Shown: piece after piece, positions 1 to 9,004 of the stretch | How the letters are laid out: every line of letters begins with the position of its first letter | How positions within the stretch are numbered: the stretch's first letter is position 1 | NCBI RefSeq assembly: GCF_001423965.1 | Contig: NZ_LMPV01000006.1 | Location: 496,001-560,000 of the forward strand | Direction: 5' to 3' | DNA from: Exiguobacterium sp. Leaf196 | GTDB lineage: Bacteria; Bacillota; Bacilli; Exiguobacteriales; Exiguobacteriaceae | DNA: 64,000 nucleotides | Notes under the pieces: generated by a model | The model's database searches: none | Told to the model about the DNA's origin: nothing | What the model saw: the letters and a program-made list of their open reading frames with translations, nothing else | Position numbers and translations under genes: made by a program

Positions 1-261
1 AAGTCGTTTTGTATCCGGTACGATGATGATAGGAACTGGACAGTCGGGAAACGGGCGTTCAGCCAAAATCGCCACAGCTCCATTTTCGATTGCTTGATTG
101 ATATAATCGTGACCATCAACGGTGTAACCGTTGATACAAATAAACAGTCCATTCAGTTTGATTTGACGTGAATCGGTGGCGATATTCGTGATCAATGGAT
201 TGATTGCTTCATTTATAGGAATTGGCAATAATTCAGTCAGAAGCTTCGCTAGTCGATTCAT
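1..261 (-). CDS. murE: Mur ligase N-terminal part (MurE-like), cut by the window edge
   Basis: Only the first 87 codons are present; the gene runs off the left edge. The visible part is the UDP-binding N-terminal domain of a cytoplasmic Mur ligase, with the family signature DSRQIKLNGLFICI followed by GYTVDGHDY and ENGAVAILAE. This pattern is closest to MurE, which adds the third amino acid (diaminopimelate or lysine) to UDP-MurNAc-L-Ala-D-Glu. The amino acid specificity lies in the missing C-terminal part, so it cannot be read here. The start ATG at 261 follows an AAGGAAGAG ribosome binding site. The divergent neighbour is the MarR-MFS pair, so there is no operon link inside the window. A MurF or other Mur ligase is a less likely alternative. 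Confidence 0.72.
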   Translation of the reverse strand, partial: MNRLAKLLTELLPIPINEAINPLITNIATDSRQIKLNGLFICINGYTVDGHDYINQAIENGAVAILAERPFPDCPVPIIIVPDTKRL

Positions 262-425
262 GATGTACTCTTCCTTTCTTCTCTCTATGTCCAAATAGTA
301 CAGTCAACTTATCGTAAGAGTAAGCACTCGATGTTTTAAGTTGAACAAATACCCTTTTACGGAACATACCCCGTTCGAGCATTGCTTAATCTTTTTCATT
401 TAAGAACCTCATTCCTGTTAATACA

Positions 426-493
426 TGCAAGAAGTTTTTTCATCTTGCACCTCTCACCCAGCTTTGATACACTCTTAAGGTTAACTAGTTAAC
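426..493 (+). promoter_or_regulatory. Promoter and palindromic operator of the MarR-MFS operon
   Basis: TTGCAC (445-450) and TACACT (468-473), 17 bases apart, form a credible sigma-A promoter. The predicted transcription start falls at about 480, exactly on a perfect 14-bp palindrome GTTAACTAGTTAAC (480-493). A second inverted repeat, TGCAAGA (426-432) with TCTTGCA (443-449), overlaps the -35 box. MarR dimers bind such palindromes, so autorepression by the adjacent regulator is the natural reading. This is inferred from position and symmetry. Confidence 0.65.
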
Positions 494-509
494 TAAAGGA
501 GAAATAAAA

Positions 510-938
510 ATGCTTTATACCCAAGAAGATGTCCTCGGACAATTATCCAAAGTATCACGTCTCGTCAAACGAGAAGTTGATGCTACCTTAGCTCCATATT
601 CCTTACATACGGGTCAATGGGCGCTATTGAAAGCAGTTGCGTTATTACAACCTGTTTCACAAGTTCAATTGGCACATTATTTGATCATCGAAAAACCAGC
701 TGTGACAAAAACTGTTTCACGTCTTGAGACACTCGGATTCATCACTCGAACGAAAGAAGGACGAACACACTTCGTCTCGTTGACACCTTTAGCCATCGAA
801 CGGTTCGACCAAATCGACGCTGCTGTCCAAGAGACACATCAACGATTACTTGCCACCTTCCCCCTTACCGATCAGCAACAACTCGGTGAATGGATGACAC
901 ACTTACTCACTCTACATCGACAGGAGGAATCCTCATGA
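510..938 (+). CDS. MarR-family transcriptional regulator
   Basis: This 142-residue protein has the size and layout of a MarR dimeric winged-helix repressor. An N-terminal helix is followed by the recognition region around residues 48-75 (VSQVQLAHYLIIEKPAVTKT), a wing with TKEGRTHFVSLT near residue 95, and C-terminal dimerisation helices. MarR proteins usually repress a linked efflux gene and release DNA on binding a phenolic or other small ligand. The start follows AAAGGAG with a good spacing. The stop overlaps the start of the downstream MFS transporter as ATGA, so the two are translationally coupled. The palindrome at 480-493 in front of the gene is a probable binding site. The ligand cannot be told from the sequence. 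Confidence 0.9.
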   Translation: MLYTQEDVLGQLSKVSRLVKREVDATLAPYSLHTGQWALLKAVALLQPVSQVQLAHYLIIEKPAVTKTVSRLETLGFITRTKEGRTHFVSLTPLAIERFDQIDAAVQETHQRLLATFPLTDQQQLGEWMTHLLTLHRQEESS

Positions 939-2122
939 CCACTCGATTATTTTCACGTCATTACGTCATGACGTTGGTCATCAATCTATTGCTCTTCATC
1001 ACGTTTTACCTACTCAATGCCTCACTGCCTTTACTGGCTGCTAAGCAGTTTCCAGTCTCTGCTTCAGCACTCGGATGGATTGTGACTAGCTTCATCCTGG
1101 CAACGGTCTGTTCTCGTCCATTGATTGGTCACTGGTTGGATCGTTACGATTTGAAGCGCGTCTTGATGATCTCTGCGACTCTCTTTACAATGATGAGCAT
1201 TTGTTACCTGCTCGTCCTACCACTGGAATCATTCTTCTATTTGATCATCATCCGTATCATTCATGGTTTTAGTTTTGGGATGTTGTCTTCTTCAATCAGT
1301 CTCGCTGTCACGACATTGATCCCAAAAACACGTCAAGGCGAAGGTATGGGATATTTTGTACTATCGATGAACTTGGCATCCGTTCTTGGTCCTGTCATCG
1401 GTCTAACCTTTATTCAAGAAAAAGCCTTTGCTCTTTATTTCGTCACGGTTGCTGCCTTAGCCATCATCGCCTTATTGTTAATGATGCGTCTGCCACTAAC
1501 AAGCCAACATATTCCAAGCACATCCGCATTTCGTTTAAGCCAGTCTCTCTTTTTATCGCGTCCACTTTTGTTAGTAGCGACCCTTTTGGCAGGCGTTGCA
1601 ATTTCTAGTACTTCAGCGTTCATTTCACTGTATACGGACTCGATCGGACATGTGGCATATGCTTCTTATTTTTATGCGTTAGTTGCTCTTGGAATGGTCG
1701 GGATTCGACCAATTGCCGGAAAACTGTTCGACCAGCGGGGTGCCGCATTCGTGTTATTGCCATCGTTTGTTCTTTATATGATTGGCTTTGTCATTCTCGG
1801 CATGTATCCTTCTTTTGCCGGTTTATTGACTGCTGCCGTCATCATTGGTGTCGGTTCGGCATCTATCTTCCCGGGTCTTCAAACCGTCCTCTTGAATTTC
1901 GCACCTCCCGCACAGAAAGGGAAAGCCATCTCGACCTTTTTCCTTGCTTACGACACGGGCTTCGGAATCGGTGCCTTGATTCTCGCCACAGTCGCAAGCG
2001 GTATCGGCTATTCGAATATGTTCTTATCCTGTAGTCTAATCGTTCTCGTAAGTGGTCTACTGTACTTTATCTTTACGAAACGACAAGCTACATCATCTGA
2101 AGCAGAAGAACTAGCTTCTTAA
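935..2122 (+). CDS. MFS transporter, probable drug or metabolite efflux
   Basis: The product of 395 residues is a polytopic membrane protein with about twelve hydrophobic segments. It carries MFS features such as the loop 2-3 motif around GHWLDRYDLKRVLMIS and the repeated half near GIRPIAGKLFDQRGAAFVLL. Major facilitator proteins of this type export small hydrophobic compounds using the proton gradient. I place the start at the ATG at 935 rather than at an upstream in-frame codon, because CAGGAGGAATCCTC gives an ideal ribosome binding site and the ATGA overlap with the MarR gene is typical of coupling. Pairing with a MarR repressor suggests inducible efflux. The substrate is unknown. Confidence 0.88.
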   Translation: MTTRLFSRHYVMTLVINLLLFITFYLLNASLPLLAAKQFPVSASALGWIVTSFILATVCSRPLIGHWLDRYDLKRVLMISATLFTMMSICYLLVLPLESFFYLIIIRIIHGFSFGMLSSSISLAVTTLIPKTRQGEGMGYFVLSMNLASVLGPVIGLTFIQEKAFALYFVTVAALAIIALLLMMRLPLTSQHIPSTSAFRLSQSLFLSRPLLLVATLLAGVAISSTSAFISLYTDSIGHVAYASYFYALVALGMVGIRPIAGKLFDQRGAAFVLLPSFVLYMIGFVILGMYPSFAGLLTAAVIIGVGSASIFPGLQTVLLNFAPPAQKGKAISTFFLAYDTGFGIGALILATVASGIGYSNMFLSCSLIVLVSGLLYFIFTKRQATSSEAEELAS

Positions 2123-2139
2123 ATCTATCTCGTCAAACG

Positions 2140-2179
2140 AAAACAGCCACCTTCCTCTAAGAGGAAAGCGGCTGTTTTT
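2140..2179. terminator. Bidirectional terminator between MFS gene and pheT
   Basis: A hairpin AACAGCC-x-CTTTCCTC type stem (AAACAGCC at the left, GGCTGTTT at the right, with CTTCCTC/GAGGAA inside) is followed by a T-run on the plus strand and an A-run before it. It can end transcription of both the convergent MFS gene and pheT. Confidence 0.8.
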
Positions 2180-2189
2180 TTCATTCTGA

Positions 2190-4586
2190 TTATGCACGAA
2201 GTTCCGCATTGAAAGTTTCTTTCACTGCATCAACGACTCGCTGTTGCGCTGTCGTAATCTCTTCGTCGACGAGCGTCCGTTCTTTGTTTTGGTAACGAAG
2301 AGAGAAGGCGAACGATTTTTCATGTTCTCCAACGTTCTCTCCCGTATAGACATCGAATAATTCGATTGCCTGTAGAAGTGGACCGGCCGCCTCCGTCATG
2401 ACATCGACGATTGATTGTGCCGTCACTGATCGCTCAACGACGATTGCTAAGTCACGTGTCATCGATGGGAAACGTGAGATTTCCGAGTAGACCTGTTCTT
2501 CCTTCGAACGCAATGCCATTGCCTCTAACTCGAAGACGTACACTTCTTTTAGACCATACTGTTCTTTTGACAGACCAGGATGCACTTGACCGACGAATCC
2601 GATTGCTTCTCCATCAAGCAGAATACGTGCCGTCCGCCCTGGGTGCATCGATGGAATGCTCGCTGCCTCAAACGTCAACGTGATACCAGACGCAGATGCG
2701 AGTGTCTCGACGATTCCTTTCATGACGAAGAAATCTGTTTTAACAAGTGTGCCATGAGCACGGTGTTGTTCTGATACACCAACTGCGACGCCACCAATCA
2801 TTTCTTGTTCGATTGGAAGTGTCTCAAGTGAAGCATCTCGTTGTAGATAAACACTACCGAGTTCATAGAATGCGACATCTGCATGCTGTCGAGCGACGTT
2901 ATGTTGTGCGACTTCAAGGAGTCCCGGAATGAGTGATGTCCGCAATGTCGAACGTGCTTCACTGATTGGCATCGCCAGTTTGACTGGATGCAGATCTTCC
3001 CGTTCATTGAATTGCATCGCACGTTGCTCGCTCGTCAATGAATACGTGATCGCTTGTGAGAGACCCGCTCCCTGCAATGTCCGACGTAAATGACGACGAT
3101 GGATGTTCCGTTTTGGTAAGAAACCACGGCTCGCTTCAGACGGTAAGCTTGAAGTCAGTGCATCATATCCATAGAGACGTGCGACCTCTTCCGCTAAATC
3201 AGCCGGAATTTTCAAATCTTGGCGGCGAGTCGGTACGCTGACCGTCAAGGCATCCCCCGATAATTCAACACCGAGACCAAGACGTTCGAGTAACGTTTGC
3301 ATGACCGTTCCTTCAATTTCCATACCAAGACGATGATTGATGTACGAGACACTCGCTTCAATCAAATGATCGTCAAGCTCGAGCGTTCCGGCTTGAGCGA
3401 CACCGGCTTGAACCGTTCCACCCGAGAGTTCAGCAATCAAAGCTGCAGCACGATCGAGTGCTAACAAGACACGACGTGGGTCGACACCTTTTTCAAAACG
3501 CGCACTCGAGTCAGAACGGAGTCCAAGAACACGGCTCGTCTTCCGGACAGAAATCGGTGCGAAATAAGCAGACTCTAAAATGATCGATGTCGTATTACCG
3601 TCCACTTCGGTATTTGCTCCACCCATGACTCCAGCAAGCGCGACCGGGTGTTCACCGTCAGTGATGACCAGCATCGAAGAATCAAGTATTCGCTCTACTT
3701 CGTCGAGCGTCGTGAACGACTCTCCTGCGTGCGCTTGACGCACGACGATCCGTTTTCCGAGTTTTTCAGCATCAAATGAATGAAGCGGTTGACCTGTCTC
3801 AAGTAAGACGAAGTTCGTAACGTCGACGACGTTGTTGATCGGACGAATGCCGTTCGCGATCAAGCGGTTTTTTAACCAAGTCGGTGACTCTTGAATCGTC
3901 ACGCCTTGAATTTCTCGTGCCGCGTAGAACGGGCAGTCCTCTGAATCAAGCGTCACGTCGACTGCCGTCGCTGGCTCTGCTTCGTTGACTTCAACGACCG
4001 GGAAAGTCGGTGTCGTATCGTAAAGCGCCGCCACTTCGTATGCGACACCATACATGCTGAGGCAGTCCGAACGGTTCGGTGTTAATCCAAGCTCGAGGAT
4101 TTCATCGCGTAGACCGAGTAACTCCAAAACGTCTTGTCCTGGTGTGACTGGTTCACGGAACGTATGGATTCCGTCCTGCTCATCTTCTCGGATATATTTC
4201 TTTTCGAATCCGAGTTCTTCGAGTGAACAGATCATCCCTTCTGAGACGACACCTCGCAATTTGGCACGTTTGATTTTAATACCTGGCAGGCGAGCTCCGA
4301 CGCGTGCGACGATGACATCTTGTCCGGCTTCGACGTTCGGTGCACCACACACGATTTGGACCGGTTCGTCTTGCCCGATGTCGACCGTCGTGACATTCAA
4401 TTTATCTGCTTCTGGATGTTTTTCTTTCGTTAATACACGTCCGACGACGATGTTGTTCAACGCTTCATCCCGGACATCGACGCCTTCGACTTCGATTCCG
4501 CTCTTTGTAATCAAATCAGCCAAATCTTGTCCTGATGTGTGACTGACATCCACATATTCGTTCAACCATTGTTTTGAGACTAACAT
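2190..4586 (-). CDS. pheT: Phenylalanine--tRNA ligase beta subunit
   Basis: At 798 residues this is a full-length bacterial PheRS beta chain. It has the N-terminal tRNA-binding OB domain (about 40-150, with VVGRVLTKEKHPEADKLNV), the B3/B4 editing domain (about 210-380, with GIRPINNVVDVTNFVLLETG), the B5 domain (about 400-475) and the C-terminal ferredoxin-like anticodon-binding domain (from about 705, ISRFPSMTRDLAIVVE). Together with PheS it forms the cytoplasmic alpha2-beta2 enzyme that charges tRNA-Phe; the beta chain edits Tyr-tRNA-Phe. The start ATG follows AAGGGGGAACGCAG. The gene lies 12 bases downstream of pheS in one operon controlled by the upstream T-box. Confidence 0.98.
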   Translation of the reverse strand: MLVSKQWLNEYVDVSHTSGQDLADLITKSGIEVEGVDVRDEALNNIVVGRVLTKEKHPEADKLNVTTVDIGQDEPVQIVCGAPNVEAGQDVIVARVGARLPGIKIKRAKLRGVVSEGMICSLEELGFEKKYIREDEQDGIHTFREPVTPGQDVLELLGLRDEILELGLTPNRSDCLSMYGVAYEVAALYDTTPTFPVVEVNEAEPATAVDVTLDSEDCPFYAAREIQGVTIQESPTWLKNRLIANGIRPINNVVDVTNFVLLETGQPLHSFDAEKLGKRIVVRQAHAGESFTTLDEVERILDSSMLVITDGEHPVALAGVMGGANTEVDGNTTSIILESAYFAPISVRKTSRVLGLRSDSSARFEKGVDPRRVLLALDRAAALIAELSGGTVQAGVAQAGTLELDDHLIEASVSYINHRLGMEIEGTVMQTLLERLGLGVELSGDALTVSVPTRRQDLKIPADLAEEVARLYGYDALTSSLPSEASRGFLPKRNIHRRHLRRTLQGAGLSQAITYSLTSEQRAMQFNEREDLHPVKLAMPISEARSTLRTSLIPGLLEVAQHNVARQHADVAFYELGSVYLQRDASLETLPIEQEMIGGVAVGVSEQHRAHGTLVKTDFFVMKGIVETLASASGITLTFEAASIPSMHPGRTARILLDGEAIGFVGQVHPGLSKEQYGLKEVYVFELEAMALRSKEEQVYSEISRFPSMTRDLAIVVERSVTAQSIVDVMTEAAGPLLQAIELFDVYTGENVGEHEKSFAFSLRYQNKERTLVDEEITTAQQRVVDAVKETFNAELRA

Positions 4587-4598
4587 CTGCGTTCCCCC

Positions 4599-5621
4599 TT
4601 AAAACTGTTCGCTGAAGCGAACGTCATTCGTATAGAAGTGGCGAATATCATCGACACCGTATTTCAACATGGCAATCCGTTCGATACCCATTCCGAATGC
4701 GAAACCTGACATTTTCGTGCTATCATATTCAGCCATTTCGAGAACGTGAGGATGAACCATTCCAGCGCCCAGAATTTCAATCCATCCCGTCTGTTTACAG
4801 ATGTTACATCCTTTACCGCCACATTTGAAGCACGAGACGTCGACTTCGACGGACGGCTCCGTGAACGGGAAGAAACTTGGGCGTAAGCGGACTTCACGTG
4901 CTTCACCGAACATCTGCTTCGCGAAGGCTTCAAGCGTTCCTTTTAAGTCTGCCATCGAAATCGATTCTCCGACGACTAGTCCTTCGACTTGCATGAATTG
5001 ATGCGAGTGCGTCGCATCATCTTCATCCCGGCGATAGACTTTACCTGGGCAGAGAATGCGGATCGGTTCCCCTTTAGAAGCGAGCATCGTCCGTGCTTGG
5101 ACCGGCGACGTATGCGTTCGCATCAAGATTTCTTCCGTGATGTAGAATGAATCTTGCATATCACGTGCTGGGTGATCCTTCGGCAGATTCAACATCTCGA
5201 AGTTGAAAAGATCTTGCTCGACTTCTGGACCTTCCGCAATCGTATAACCGAGTCCGACGAAGATGTCTTCGATCTCATCTGACACCTGTTGCAAGAGGTG
5301 CGCATGACCGACCTTTTTCGGACGACCTGGTAAAGTGACGTCAATCGCTTCCGCTGCCAGTTTCGCATCCATCTCCTGCTGTTTAACAGCTGTCAGACGT
5401 TGTTCGAGTTGCTCTTGGATCGCTTGACGGACCGTATTAGCGATCTCACCGACGACTGGTCGTTCTTCCGCTGATAACTTTCCCATTCCTCGTAATACTT
5501 CTGTGATTGGTCCCTTTTTCCCGAGATACTTGACTCGGACGTCATTAAGATCTTTTTGTGTTGTTGCCTGATCGACTAATGTCAACGCTTCATCGCGTAA
5601 TGCTTCTAATTGCTCGCGCAT
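4599..5621 (-). CDS. pheS: Phenylalanine--tRNA ligase alpha subunit
   Basis: This 340-residue catalytic chain of PheRS has an N-terminal coiled coil (1-90) and a class II synthetase core. Motif 2 lies around [16 protein letters not shown] and motif 3 is [17 protein letters not shown] near the C-terminus. A cysteine-rich insert, [17 protein letters not shown], sits between them. I set the start at the ATG at 5621, preceded by AAAGGAGTGGGAAAG; the frame stays open further upstream only because it reads through the T-box terminator region. The gene is first in the pheST operon and is preceded by a tRNA-Phe-type T-box leader, so expression should rise when uncharged tRNA-Phe accumulates. Confidence 0.98.
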   Translation of the reverse strand: MREQLEALRDEALTLVDQATTQKDLNDVRVKYLGKKGPITEVLRGMGKLSAEERPVVGEIANTVRQAIQEQLEQRLTAVKQQEMDAKLAAEAIDVTLPGRPKKVGHAHLLQQVSDEIEDIFVGLGYTIAEGPEVEQDLFNFEMLNLPKDHPARDMQDSFYITEEILMRTHTSPVQARTMLASKGEPIRILCPGKVYRRDEDDATHSHQFMQVEGLVVGESISMADLKGTLEAFAKQMFGEAREVRLRPSFFPFTEPSVEVDVSCFKCGGKGCNICKQTGWIEILGAGMVHPHVLEMAEYDSTKMSGFAFGMGIERIAMLKYGVDDIRHFYTNDVRFSEQF

Positions 5622-5648
5622 CTTTCCCACTCCTTTAGTTGAAGATAT

Positions 5649-5898
5649 AAAAAAACGTCCCTCCGGCAAATGCCGAAGGGACGATGTAAACACCGTGGTA
5701 CCACCCTTGTTTGACTTTTCAATCGAAAAGTCCTCCAATTGCGCGATAACGGGCGCATCCCGTCACGATCTCTCGTGCGACTCCGGAGTGAATTCGGTTA
5801 GCAGATTCACGAAGCAGTTTTCAGTCTATGACTGCCTCTCCCTGATTGAATCATTCCCTAACGTACTCTGTTCCATCAACGTCCGTGATGTATTCCTG
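5649..5898 (-). ncRNA. T-box leader of pheST (Phe specifier)
   Basis: On the minus strand the leader holds the conserved T-box sequence AAGGGTGGTACCACGG (5694-5709), followed by a strong terminator stem (CGTCCCTTCGGC with CCGGAGGGACG, 5656-5683) and a T7 run (5649-5655). In Stem I the sequence GAA-TTC-A places a TTC (Phe) specifier codon at 5790-5792, which matches the downstream synthetase. T-boxes bind the cognate uncharged tRNA and switch from terminator to antiterminator. Confidence 0.96.
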
Positions 5899-5904
5899 AT
5901 GTTC

Positions 5905-5933
5905 ACTTTAGCATGAACGCCTGTCGGTTTCAA
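5905..5933 (-). promoter_or_regulatory. Promoter of the pheST T-box transcript
   Basis: TTGAAA (5928-5933 on the minus strand) and TAAAGT (5905-5910) are 17 bases apart. The -35 box overlaps the stop codon of ysgA, so pheST has its own promoter embedded in the end of the upstream gene. No terminator separates ysgA from the leader, so some read-through is likely. Confidence 0.6.
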
Positions 5934-6682
5934 TCCACGCTTGCAAAATGATAGAGCAAAATGCCTGCTGCTACTGCTGCATTCAATGACTCTGCCTTAC
6001 CACGAATCGGGATGTAAGCACGCTCATCACAGTAAGAGAGCAATTCTGGCGCAACGCCTTGTGCTTCATTCCCGATGATCAAACCAAGTGCATCCATCGG
6101 TGCGATCGTTTGATAAGACGTCGCTCCTTCTAACGCCGTGCCGATTACCGCAATTCCTTGCTCGTGCAGTGCATTGACTGCCTCTTCGAGCGGCATGGAG
6201 ATGACAGGTAGGTGGAACAGCGATCCTTGGGTCGCACGGATGACTTTTCCGTTATAGACGTCAACTGTTCCCGGTCCGACGACGACACCATCGAATCCAG
6301 CTGCGTCAGCTGTCCGAATCATCGTCCCGACGTTCCCTGGATCTTGTAGACGATCGAGCAACAAATAGCGTCCTCGTTCTAATTGTGCCGAAGCTTGTTT
6401 CATCTCACAGACAGCGAAGATGCCTTGCGACGTTTCCGTCTCAGCCAGTACTTTGATGACGGCTTCATCGATCGTAAAGACATCGGCATTTCTTTTCCAA
6501 GAACCTGGTACTTGGTACGATTCACGCACGATCAATTCCTTGACGATTCCAGCGCGAACAGCTTCTTCAATCAGATGTTCTCCTTCGATCAAGAAACGGT
6601 TCGTCTGCAGACGTCCTTTTTTCGTTAAGAGTTTTTTCCATTGTTTAACGATTTCGTTCTTTGCTGATGCGATGTGCTTCAT
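5930..6682 (-). CDS. ysgA: TrmH/SpoU-family RNA 2'-O-methyltransferase
   Basis: The 250-residue protein is a SPOUT-fold methyltransferase that transfers a methyl group from SAM to a ribose 2'-OH in rRNA or tRNA. Residues about 15-95 form the L30e-like substrate-binding part (NRFLIEGEHLIEEAV). Residues about 105-245 carry the three SpoU motifs: LQDPGNVGTMIRTADAAG, LIIGNEAQGVAPEL and IPIRGKAESLNAAVAAGIL. Position next to pheST matches B. subtilis ysgA. The ATG at 6682 is preferred over upstream in-frame codons; its ribosome binding site GAGGGG lies in the last codons of ysdC. The exact target nucleotide cannot be read from the sequence. Confidence 0.92.
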   Translation of the reverse strand: MKHIASAKNEIVKQWKKLLTKKGRLQTNRFLIEGEHLIEEAVRAGIVKELIVRESYQVPGSWKRNADVFTIDEAVIKVLAETETSQGIFAVCEMKQASAQLERGRYLLLDRLQDPGNVGTMIRTADAAGFDGVVVGPGTVDVYNGKVIRATQGSLFHLPVISMPLEEAVNALHEQGIAVIGTALEGATSYQTIAPMDALGLIIGNEAQGVAPELLSYCDERAYIPIRGKAESLNAAVAAGILLYHFASVD

Positions 6683-6689
6683 TATTTTA

Positions 6690-7772
6690 TTACCCCTCGT
6701 AGATCGCTTGGACGGTCTCCGCATCAAGACGTTTTGTGACAGCAACGACTAAATCGACAGCTGCCTCGAAATCGGCTTTATGCATGATTGAGACGTTCGT
6801 GTGCAAGTAACGGATCGGTACAGTCAATGCAAGTGATGGAACACCTGTATTAGACAAATGGAATTTTGCTGCATCCGTTCCGCCACCTGGCGTTAAGTCC
6901 AGTTGATACTTGATATTTTCTTCTGTTGCGACTTTCGTCACGAAATCGATCAATCCACGATGTGCGATCATCGTTGCATCGAACATGATGACTTGAACGC
7001 CTTCACCTAATTTAGACAATGCTTCACGATCGGTCATTCCTGGCGTATCACCTGGGATACCTGTATCGACTGCAAAGGCGATTGATGGTTTCAGCAGGTG
7101 TGCGACGGTTTGAGCCCCACGTAACCCGACTTCTTCCTGAACAGTCGCTCCTGCGAAAATCGTGTTCGGATGACCGTCTGCTTTTAAGCGTTTGATTGCT
7201 TCGATTGCGATGGCACAACCAATCCGGTTGTCCCACGCTTTTGCCATCAAGAAGTTCTCATTTTTCATCACAGTAAATTCGCAATGTGGAACGACCGTAT
7301 CACCCGGACGAATTCCCCAACCGTCGACTTCTTCTTTTGATGAAGCACCGATATCGATGAACATATCTTTAATGTCGACCGGCTTATTGCGCGCTTCCGG
7401 TGGTAAAACATGAGGTGGTTTTGCACCGATTACACCTGGAATGACTTCACCAGATGACGTTACAATGTTCATACGCTGTGCCAAGAGGACTTGACCCCAC
7501 CAACCGCCGAGTGGTTGGAAACGAAGGAATCCTTTTTCATCGATCTTCGTGACCATGAATCCGACTTCATCCATGTGACCAGCAATCAATACACGTGGTG
7601 CATCTTCGCCTGCGCCTTTATGTTCAGCAAACAGACTACCGAGACCATCCTGGTGGAATGCTTCTGCATGAGGTTCTAAATATTCACGCATGAGGCTCCG
7701 GACTTCTTTTTCGTTTCCCGGTACACCTGTTGCGTCCGTGAGACGTTTTAGCATATGTAATTGTTCGTTCAT
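6690..7772 (-). CDS. ysdC: M42-family glutamyl/aminopeptidase
   Basis: At 360 residues this is a cytoplasmic M42 metallopeptidase, a dodecameric-type aminopeptidase that trims peptides. Metal ligands and catalytic residues are visible: AGHMDEVGFMV (His, Asp), AWDNRIGCA (bridging Asp), VQEEVGLRGAQ (catalytic Glu-Glu) and DTGIPGDTPG, with a last His in RYLHTNVSIM. Length fits the family. The start follows AAGGAGGAAATCAG. It sits between the dUTPase gene and ysgA, downstream of rplT, as ysdC does in Bacillus. An endoglucanase annotation, sometimes attached to M42 proteins, is unlikely. Confidence 0.94.
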   Translation of the reverse strand: MNEQLHMLKRLTDATGVPGNEKEVRSLMREYLEPHAEAFHQDGLGSLFAEHKGAGEDAPRVLIAGHMDEVGFMVTKIDEKGFLRFQPLGGWWGQVLLAQRMNIVTSSGEVIPGVIGAKPPHVLPPEARNKPVDIKDMFIDIGASSKEEVDGWGIRPGDTVVPHCEFTVMKNENFLMAKAWDNRIGCAIAIEAIKRLKADGHPNTIFAGATVQEEVGLRGAQTVAHLLKPSIAFAVDTGIPGDTPGMTDREALSKLGEGVQVIMFDATMIAHRGLIDFVTKVATEENIKYQLDLTPGGGTDAAKFHLSNTGVPSLALTVPIRYLHTNVSIMHKADFEAAVDLVVAVTKRLDAETVQAIYEG

Positions 7773-7784
7773 CTGATTTCCTCC

Positions 7785-8267
7785 TTAGTAACCGTTGTCT
7801 TGTCGCACATGGTTTGCTTCATTTTTAGAAATGTAAGCCTTGAAAATCATATCCTGTGTAAAGCCTAGTGTAGCACCTAATGCAAGGTATGCACCAATCA
7901 GAACATCATAACTTTGTTCCGTCCGCGAAATTGCAAAAACATTCGTTTTGTTATAGACGTCTAAAAAAGCATCTGTTGCTGTCAAATAGAAGTCACCTTC
8001 TGTAAAATGACTCTTCTTGTACTCAAGCGCTAGACCTAGTGAGAGTAGAAAATGGACGCCATCGACATATTCCTCAAGAATTGTGACTTGAGCGGATGGT
8101 CCCTTGTTCGACCAGAACTTAAAGCAACGTGTCTCGTTCGCAAGTTCACCGAGTTCGACCAATAAGGCAAGCAGACGCTCGTCGAATTGATTGCCTGTTA
8201 ATTGATGTTCTGACTGAATCCGTTTATCCAACTGTTCTTGCATCTCAAAAAGTGTCAACCAATCCAT
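7785..8267 (-). CDS. dUTP diphosphatase, dimeric all-alpha type
   Basis: This 160-residue protein resembles the helical dUTPase_2 (MazG-like) family, which hydrolyses dUTP to dUMP and pyrophosphate and keeps uracil out of DNA. The signature is a Mg-binding helix pair with ELGELANETRCFKFW (about residues 46-60) and EEYVDGVHFLLSLGLALE (about 77-94), matching ExxE and ExxD metal ligands. It differs from trimeric Dut. The start ATG follows AAGGAGAATTAAAG. It lies between rplT and ysdC, but the rplT terminator separates it from the ribosomal genes, so it probably begins the ysdC-ysgA transcript. Substrate specificity within the MazG superfamily is inferred. Confidence 0.85.
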   Translation of the reverse strand: MDWLTLFEMQEQLDKRIQSEHQLTGNQFDERLLALLVELGELANETRCFKFWSNKGPSAQVTILEEYVDGVHFLLSLGLALEYKKSHFTEGDFYLTATDAFLDVYNKTNVFAISRTEQSYDVLIGAYLALGATLGFTQDMIFKAYISKNEANHVRQDNGY

Positions 8268-8342
8268 CTTTAATTCTCCTTCTATCTAAAAAAATCATAT
8301 GACCGTCTCATCGACGTGCCTTCTTATTTTATCATTAAATCG

Positions 8343-8378
8343 AAAAAAACGTCGGAGAATTAAATTCCCCGACGAATT
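8343..8378 (-). terminator. Terminator of the infC-rpmI-rplT operon
   Basis: Just downstream of rplT the minus strand shows CGTCGGGGAA and TTCTCCGACG paired around a short loop, followed by a T-run. It ends the translation-factor operon before the dUTPase gene. Confidence 0.85.
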
Positions 8379-8385
8379 GTAGAAC

Positions 8386-8745
8386 TTAAGCGTTCAATTT
8401 TGCTTTTGCTGTGTCAGCAAGTGAAGCAAATGCAGTTGCATCTGTAACTGCGAGGTCAGCGAGCATCTTACGGTTAACGTCGATACCTGCTAATTTAAGA
8501 CCATGCATCATGCGGCTGTAAGAAAGACCGTTGATACGTGCTGCCGCATTGATCCGAGTGATCCAGAGGCGACGGAAGTCACGTTTCTTTTGACGACGGT
8601 CACGGTAAGCGTACATGAGAGATTTCATGACTTGCTGTTTCGCAACCTTGAAGAGTGTATGTTTCGAGCCGTAGTAGCCCTTAGCTAATTTGAGTTGTTT
8701 TTTACGACGTTGACGAGTCGTATATCCGCCTTTTACGCGTGGCAT
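8386..8745 (-). CDS. rplT: 50S ribosomal protein L20
   Basis: The 119-residue basic protein begins [16 protein letters not shown] and contains [20 protein letters not shown] and [14 protein letters not shown], all hallmarks of L20. It binds 23S rRNA early in 50S assembly. In Firmicutes L20 also binds the leader RNA of its own operon to shut it down; such a leader is present upstream of infC here. The start follows AGGAGGGAATTTAT. It is the last gene of the infC-rpmI-rplT operon and is followed by a terminator. Confidence 0.99.
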   Translation of the reverse strand: MPRVKGGYTTRQRRKKQLKLAKGYYGSKHTLFKVAKQQVMKSLMYAYRDRRQKKRDFRRLWITRINAAARINGLSYSRMMHGLKLAGIDVNRKMLADLAVTDATAFASLADTAKAKLNA

Positions 8746-8782
8746 ATAAATTCCCTCCTAAATCTGTATACGATTGGATAAA

Positions 8783-8977
8783 TTACTTCGCGATCATGTG
8801 ACGGATGCGTTTGAAGTCACCCGTAGATACCATGCTAGCTTTACGTAATTTACGTTTCGCTTTTGTTGATTTGTTACCGAACAAGTGGCTTGTGTAAGCA
8901 CGACCACGTTTCAATTTGCCAGAAGCAGTACGTTTGAAACGTTTAGAAGCACCGCGGTGCGATTTCATTTTAGGCAT
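8783..8977 (-). CDS. rpmI: 50S ribosomal protein L35
   Basis: This 64-residue, strongly basic protein starts [17 protein letters not shown] and ends HMIAK, the standard L35 sequence. It is part of the 50S subunit. It sits between infC (27 bases upstream) and rplT (37 bases downstream), the universal order for this operon. A clear AGGAGGGAATC ribosome binding site precedes the ATG. Confidence 0.99.
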   Translation of the reverse strand: MPKMKSHRGASKRFKRTASGKLKRGRAYTSHLFGNKSTKAKRKLRKASMVSTGDFKRIRHMIAK

Positions 8978-9004
8978 GAGAGATTCCCTCCTACTTCGAT
9001 TCGA

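Noticed and set aside
4054-4542. A 162-codon plus-strand frame inside pheT.
   Set aside because: It is antisense to a strongly conserved gene, has Ser/Arg-rich composition and no ribosome binding site.
5622-5738. An N-terminal extension of PheS by 39 residues.
   Set aside because: The extension is translated T-box terminator and antiterminator sequence; the conserved protein start is at 5621 with a good ribosome binding site.
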